Origin: Desulfobacteraceae bacterium
Lineage (GTDB): Bacteria > Desulfobacterota > Desulfobacteria > Desulfobacterales > Desulfobacteraceae
NCBI GenBank assembly: GCA_015486915.1
Contig: WFQS01000483.1
Coordinates: 1-7,545, forward strand
Reading direction: 5' to 3'
Length of the DNA: 7,545 bases
Shown here: in pieces, positions 5,686-7,545 of the stretch
Position numbering within the stretch: the first letter of the stretch is position 1
Layout: the number at the start of each line of letters is the position of its first letter
Notes under the pieces: generated by a model
The model's database searches: none
What the model saw: only the letters and a program-made list of their open reading frames with translations
What the model was told of the DNA's origin: nothing
Translations under genes and position numbers: made by a program

Positions 5686-7039
5686 AGAAATAATAGGTCC
5701 ACCATACATAAATACTATTTAAAGGACTGTAAATATAATCTGTATTTTGTATTGTAAAACCGCCGAATTCAGTTTCCTTTCCTCCACAATAAAAATTACC
5801 CCCAAGGGTGAACTGCAGGTTCCCTGTAATATCCCATAAAATTCTCGGCTGAAAAATGCATGAATAATCATAAATGTTATTGATCATGGTAAAATAAAAA
5901 TTAACAAGGGGATTTATTTCAATCTGTGTACCTGTTGCAAAATACATGCGACCCGGGAAAAATATATCACCACGCATCAGACGTTGAACTAACAAAGGGT
6001 CCGACATAGCCGCAGAAGTGTCATTTTTTCCCGCACCATTAAAATAAAACTCCATAAAACCATAAATGTTTTTATTCAACCACACCCATGAATAATCCAT
6101 GTTTGCCACAAGGGATATAAAATCAGTTTCCCTGTCTGTAAAAGTTACGGTTGCATCCACGCGCCATGCAGCATTCATGAAATATCCGGTACTGCCAAGT
6201 CCTGTAATAAAGTCATCAAAATGATGGGCTGCCATGATATCAAATTCAGTGGTTCCAAACGATATATGTAATTTTCCGGCTGCCGACGAACTTGAGTATG
6301 TTATATGCCCGTTTGAATCATTCCGGCCGGGCACATAAAGGAATTGTAAATTTCCAGTATTTTTCAGGGGTATCTCGCTATAAATCATGTCATCGCCAAT
6401 TTTATAATCCCGAATGATATCCGTCGGGGCAAAGGGGTTGAACAGGTCCATGGGATTGAAAATCAGACCGTTTCCCCAGGTTACAGACTGTCTTCCAATG
6501 CGGATCATTCCCCAGCGGGGATTAAAGGTAAGGGAAAAACGGTCAAGACGATGATAAATAGAATAGTTTCGTGCCTTTTTTATGATTTTGGTCAGGTTAA
6601 AAAAACGTTTGTCATCATTAATGGTGTTATCACCCATGTAAAAAGAAGTAAAAGGCCCTGTTCCTGATGATGAATCCGCATAGATGCGTTTTAATTTATG
6701 CAGTTTTCTCTGTATTTCTCCGCCTTTTATAACGTTCTCATAATGTATGGTTGAATAAATGTGATCGGTAAAATAAGTTGTGTTTTTAAGGCGGAAATCC
6801 ACATCAGCATCACAGTTGGGATTTTTTTCATCCACAAATGCATAAATAGAATCTTTATCCTGCCATGAAACTGCCCCCTGCAGCCTGATCTGACCGCCCC
6901 AGTCAGTTTCAATTGTCTTAAACAAATTACAGGTGTTGTCAGATGCTGCCCATGAAAGGTTATGAAAAATATTTAAAAAAATTAACTGCAATATAAAAAA
7001 GGCAATGAGATAAAAAGCGACAGTTTTTATAACGGCCAT
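5684..7039 (-). CDS. Outer-membrane beta-barrel protein, secreted, unnamed family
   Basis: From the chosen ATG this is a 451-aa protein. Residues 1-31 form a typical signal peptide (MAVIK, a long hydrophobic core, then NLSWAA) with likely cleavage near residues 31-32. The mature part has alternating hydrophobic/polar strands, many Tyr, Phe and Trp residues, and ends ...YVWWTYYF; a terminal Phe after aromatic alternation is the signature recognised by the BAM machinery. The middle carries IGRQSVTWGNGLIFNPMDLF and then DYKIGDDMIYSEIPL (181-225), a pattern I associate with DUF1302/alginate-export-like barrels encoded beside ABC or RND export systems. The substrate is unknown. The frame stays open upstream to a GTG at 7202-7204 (506 aa) and an ATG at 7094-7096 (487 aa), but those extensions would bury the signal peptide; no start has a strong Shine-Dalgarno sequence. 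A -35-like TTGACA at 7117-7122 also favours 7039. The upstream neighbour is a probable ABC ATPase gene. Confidence 0.8.
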   Translation of the reverse strand: MAVIKTVAFYLIAFFILQLIFLNIFHNLSWAASDNTCNLFKTIETDWGGQIRLQGAVSWQDKDSIYAFVDEKNPNCDADVDFRLKNTTYFTDHIYSTIHYENVIKGGEIQRKLHKLKRIYADSSSGTGPFTSFYMGDNTINDDKRFFNLTKIIKKARNYSIYHRLDRFSLTFNPRWGMIRIGRQSVTWGNGLIFNPMDLFNPFAPTDIIRDYKIGDDMIYSEIPLKNTGNLQFLYVPGRNDSNGHITYSSSSAAGKLHISFGTTEFDIMAAHHFDDFITGLGSTGYFMNAAWRVDATVTFTDRETDFISLVANMDYSWVWLNKNIYGFMEFYFNGAGKNDTSAAMSDPLLVQRLMRGDIFFPGRMYFATGTQIEINPLVNFYFTMINNIYDYSCIFQPRILWDITGNLQFTLGGNFYCGGKETEFGGFTIQNTDYIYSPLNSIYVWWTYYF

Positions 7040-7051
7040 GAGGCCGAGCTG
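7023..7051 (-). repeat. Short dispersed repeat, copy B, at the start of the barrel gene
   Basis: The minus strand of this stretch matches 2490-2520 with one substitution and a 2-nt gap, so the two copies lie in opposite orientation. The CGGCC-TCAT-GGCCG hairpin core contains the ATG (7037-7039) chosen as the barrel start codon, with CATG in the loop region. The start codon may thus be presented or masked by a small hairpin. Confidence 0.75.
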
Positions 7052-7093
7052 AACTGCGCTGCGGTGCCTCAAAAAGTCAGAGATTTTGACGAA

Positions 7094-7122
7094 CATAGAA
7101 AGAATATTTGTTGCTCTGTCAA
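7094..7122 (-). promoter_or_regulatory. Candidate promoter of the barrel gene
   Basis: On the minus strand a perfect TTGACA (7117-7122) is followed by weak -10 options at 16-17 bp spacing (TTCTAT or TCTATG, 7094-7100). A start near 7087 would leave about 48 nt before the ATG at 7039 and would exclude both longer reading-frame starts. The weak -10 keeps confidence low. Confidence 0.4.
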
Positions 7123-7269
7123 AATAGAGCTCTTTCTTATTAAAAAAAATCGATGTCAGGCAATTTTGTGTGTGTATCAATTTGTTATCACCGCTTATTT
7201 TCACAGCGGATTCCAGTGGTATGCATCTAACTGATTGGCTTTAAAATCTTAAACATATGTCTGTCTTTT

Positions 7270-7430
7270 AGGGAACTTCCAAAAAATAATTTACGCATCC
7301 TGTTTGCCCTTTTGCCCGTTTTCTCTGTTGTGATAACAGGCACATAGTTCGACTATGCACCTGTCATCACGCCTTGAAAACGAACAAAAGTACCGCACGA
7401 TATACGTATATTATTTTCTTCCAGTTCCCT
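7270..7430 (-). repeat. Long imperfect palindrome (161 bp), second type of hairpin element
   Basis: The outer arms AGGGAACT (7270-7277) and AGTTCCCT (7423-7430) are perfect. The next arms, rich in AATAAT/ATTATT and ending ACG/CGT, match with few mismatches. A 15-bp helix joins 7309-7323 with 7376-7390, and an apical stem of 18 pairs with a 3-nt loop occupies 7331-7369. On the minus strand all three irregular pairs of the apical stem and two in the 15-bp helix are G-U; on the plus strand they are A-C mismatches. It lies between the ABC-ATPase-like gene and the barrel gene. Sequence is unlike the 1-152/2766-2931 element except for the nearby tag at 7471-7487. It could be an mRNA hairpin, a small RNA or a mobile palindrome. 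Confidence 0.85.
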
Positions 7431-7470
7431 TACAACGCAGCCGTAGAGGATGAATCAGCTTTTAAAATGT

Positions 7471-7487
7471 AAAATTTTCGATCCTTA
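7471..7487 (-). repeat. Third copy of the element tag AAAATTTTCGATCCTTA
   Basis: This 17-bp sequence is identical to 134-150 and differs by one base from 2913-2929. On the minus strand it reads TAAGGATCG followed by AAAATTTT and starts 10 bases after the stop codon of the ABC-ATPase-like gene. Orientation relative to transcription is the same in all three copies. No matching AGGATCG arm was found on the far side of the adjacent palindrome, so this is either a solitary end or a shared recognition tag. Confidence 0.8.
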
Positions 7488-7497
7488 GCCCTGCAGT

Positions 7498-7545
7498 TCA
7501 AACTTTATTTTTATCATCCACTATCTGTCCGTCCTTCATGAGGAC
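7498..7545 (-). CDS. C-terminal fragment of a probable ABC-transporter ATP-binding protein (5' part outside window)
   Basis: Only one minus-strand frame is open from the window edge. It encodes VLMKDGQIVDDKNKV and then TGA (7498-7500). The M-x-D-G-x-I-V pattern is typical of the extreme C-terminus of LolD/MacB-type ABC ATPases, where a short strand ending in DG-x-I-V-E/D closes the domain. With 15 residues the call is tentative, but a coding end here is plausible. The next gene encodes an outer-membrane barrel, which would fit an envelope export locus. It could equally be the end of another protein with a similar tail. Confidence 0.5.
   Translation of the reverse strand, partial: VLMKDGQIVDDKNKV

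Noticed and set aside
7233..7474. Approximate direct repeat around palindrome 2 (GATTGGCTTTAAAAT at 7233 and AATCAGCTTTTAAAAT near 7453)
   Set aside because: The match is short, gapped and AT-rich, so it could easily be chance; it does not delimit the palindrome cleanly.
7531..7545. GTCCT-TCATG-AGGAC hairpin at the window edge
   Set aside because: It falls inside the apparent coding end of the upstream gene and is cut by the window boundary, so no function can be assigned.

Overview
The window looks like chromosomal DNA from an anaerobic, sulfate-reducing deltaproteobacterium of the Desulfobacterales type. This is an inference from gene content: a split biotin carboxyltransferase set without a biotin carboxylase, a Cys-rich DUF6125-like protein, and AT-rich spacers between moderate-GC genes. 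All genes read on the minus strand, so the transcriptional order runs from high to low coordinates.

In that order the window holds: (1) the last 15 codons of a gene whose C-terminus resembles an ABC-transporter ATPase (7498-7545); (2) a 161-bp long-hairpin element and a short tag sequence (7270-7487); (3) a signal-peptide-bearing outer-membrane beta-barrel protein (5684-7039, start uncertain); (4) an AT-rich spacer with a sigma70-like promoter; (5) a 248-aa Cys-rich protein of the DUF6125 type (4621-5367); (6) a near-consensus promoter at 4585-4613, followed by a carboxyltransferase operon. The operon consists of an acyl-CoA carboxyltransferase (12S / MmdA / PccB-like, 2931-4484), a 73-aa OadG/MmdE-like small subunit (2509-2730) and a 679-aa pyruvate/oxaloacetate carboxyltransferase with a C-terminal biotin domain (285-2324), closed by a strong hairpin terminator (168-214).

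Together the three operon genes fit a methylmalonyl-CoA:pyruvate transcarboxylase (12S plus fused 5S/1.3S subunits) or a closely related biotin enzyme. It would move CO2 between methylmalonyl-CoA/propionyl-CoA and pyruvate/oxaloacetate. Neither a biotin carboxylase nor a membrane decarboxylase beta subunit lies in the window.

The most unusual content is non-coding. A 152-bp sequence occurs twice in direct orientation (1-152 and 2780-2931) with three mismatches. The fully contained copy extends to a 162-bp near-complete inverted repeat bounded by AGGATCG/CGATCCT, and it abuts the stop codon of the carboxyltransferase gene. Its right-end tag (AAAATTTTCGATCCTTA) recurs at 7471-7487 beside a different 161-bp palindrome. 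In both palindrome types the imperfect pairs become G-U wobbles on one strand only (plus for the first type, minus for the second), which suggests selection on RNA structure. A third, shorter repeat (about 30 bp) overlaps the end of the small-subunit gene and the probable start of the barrel gene. No transposase is present.
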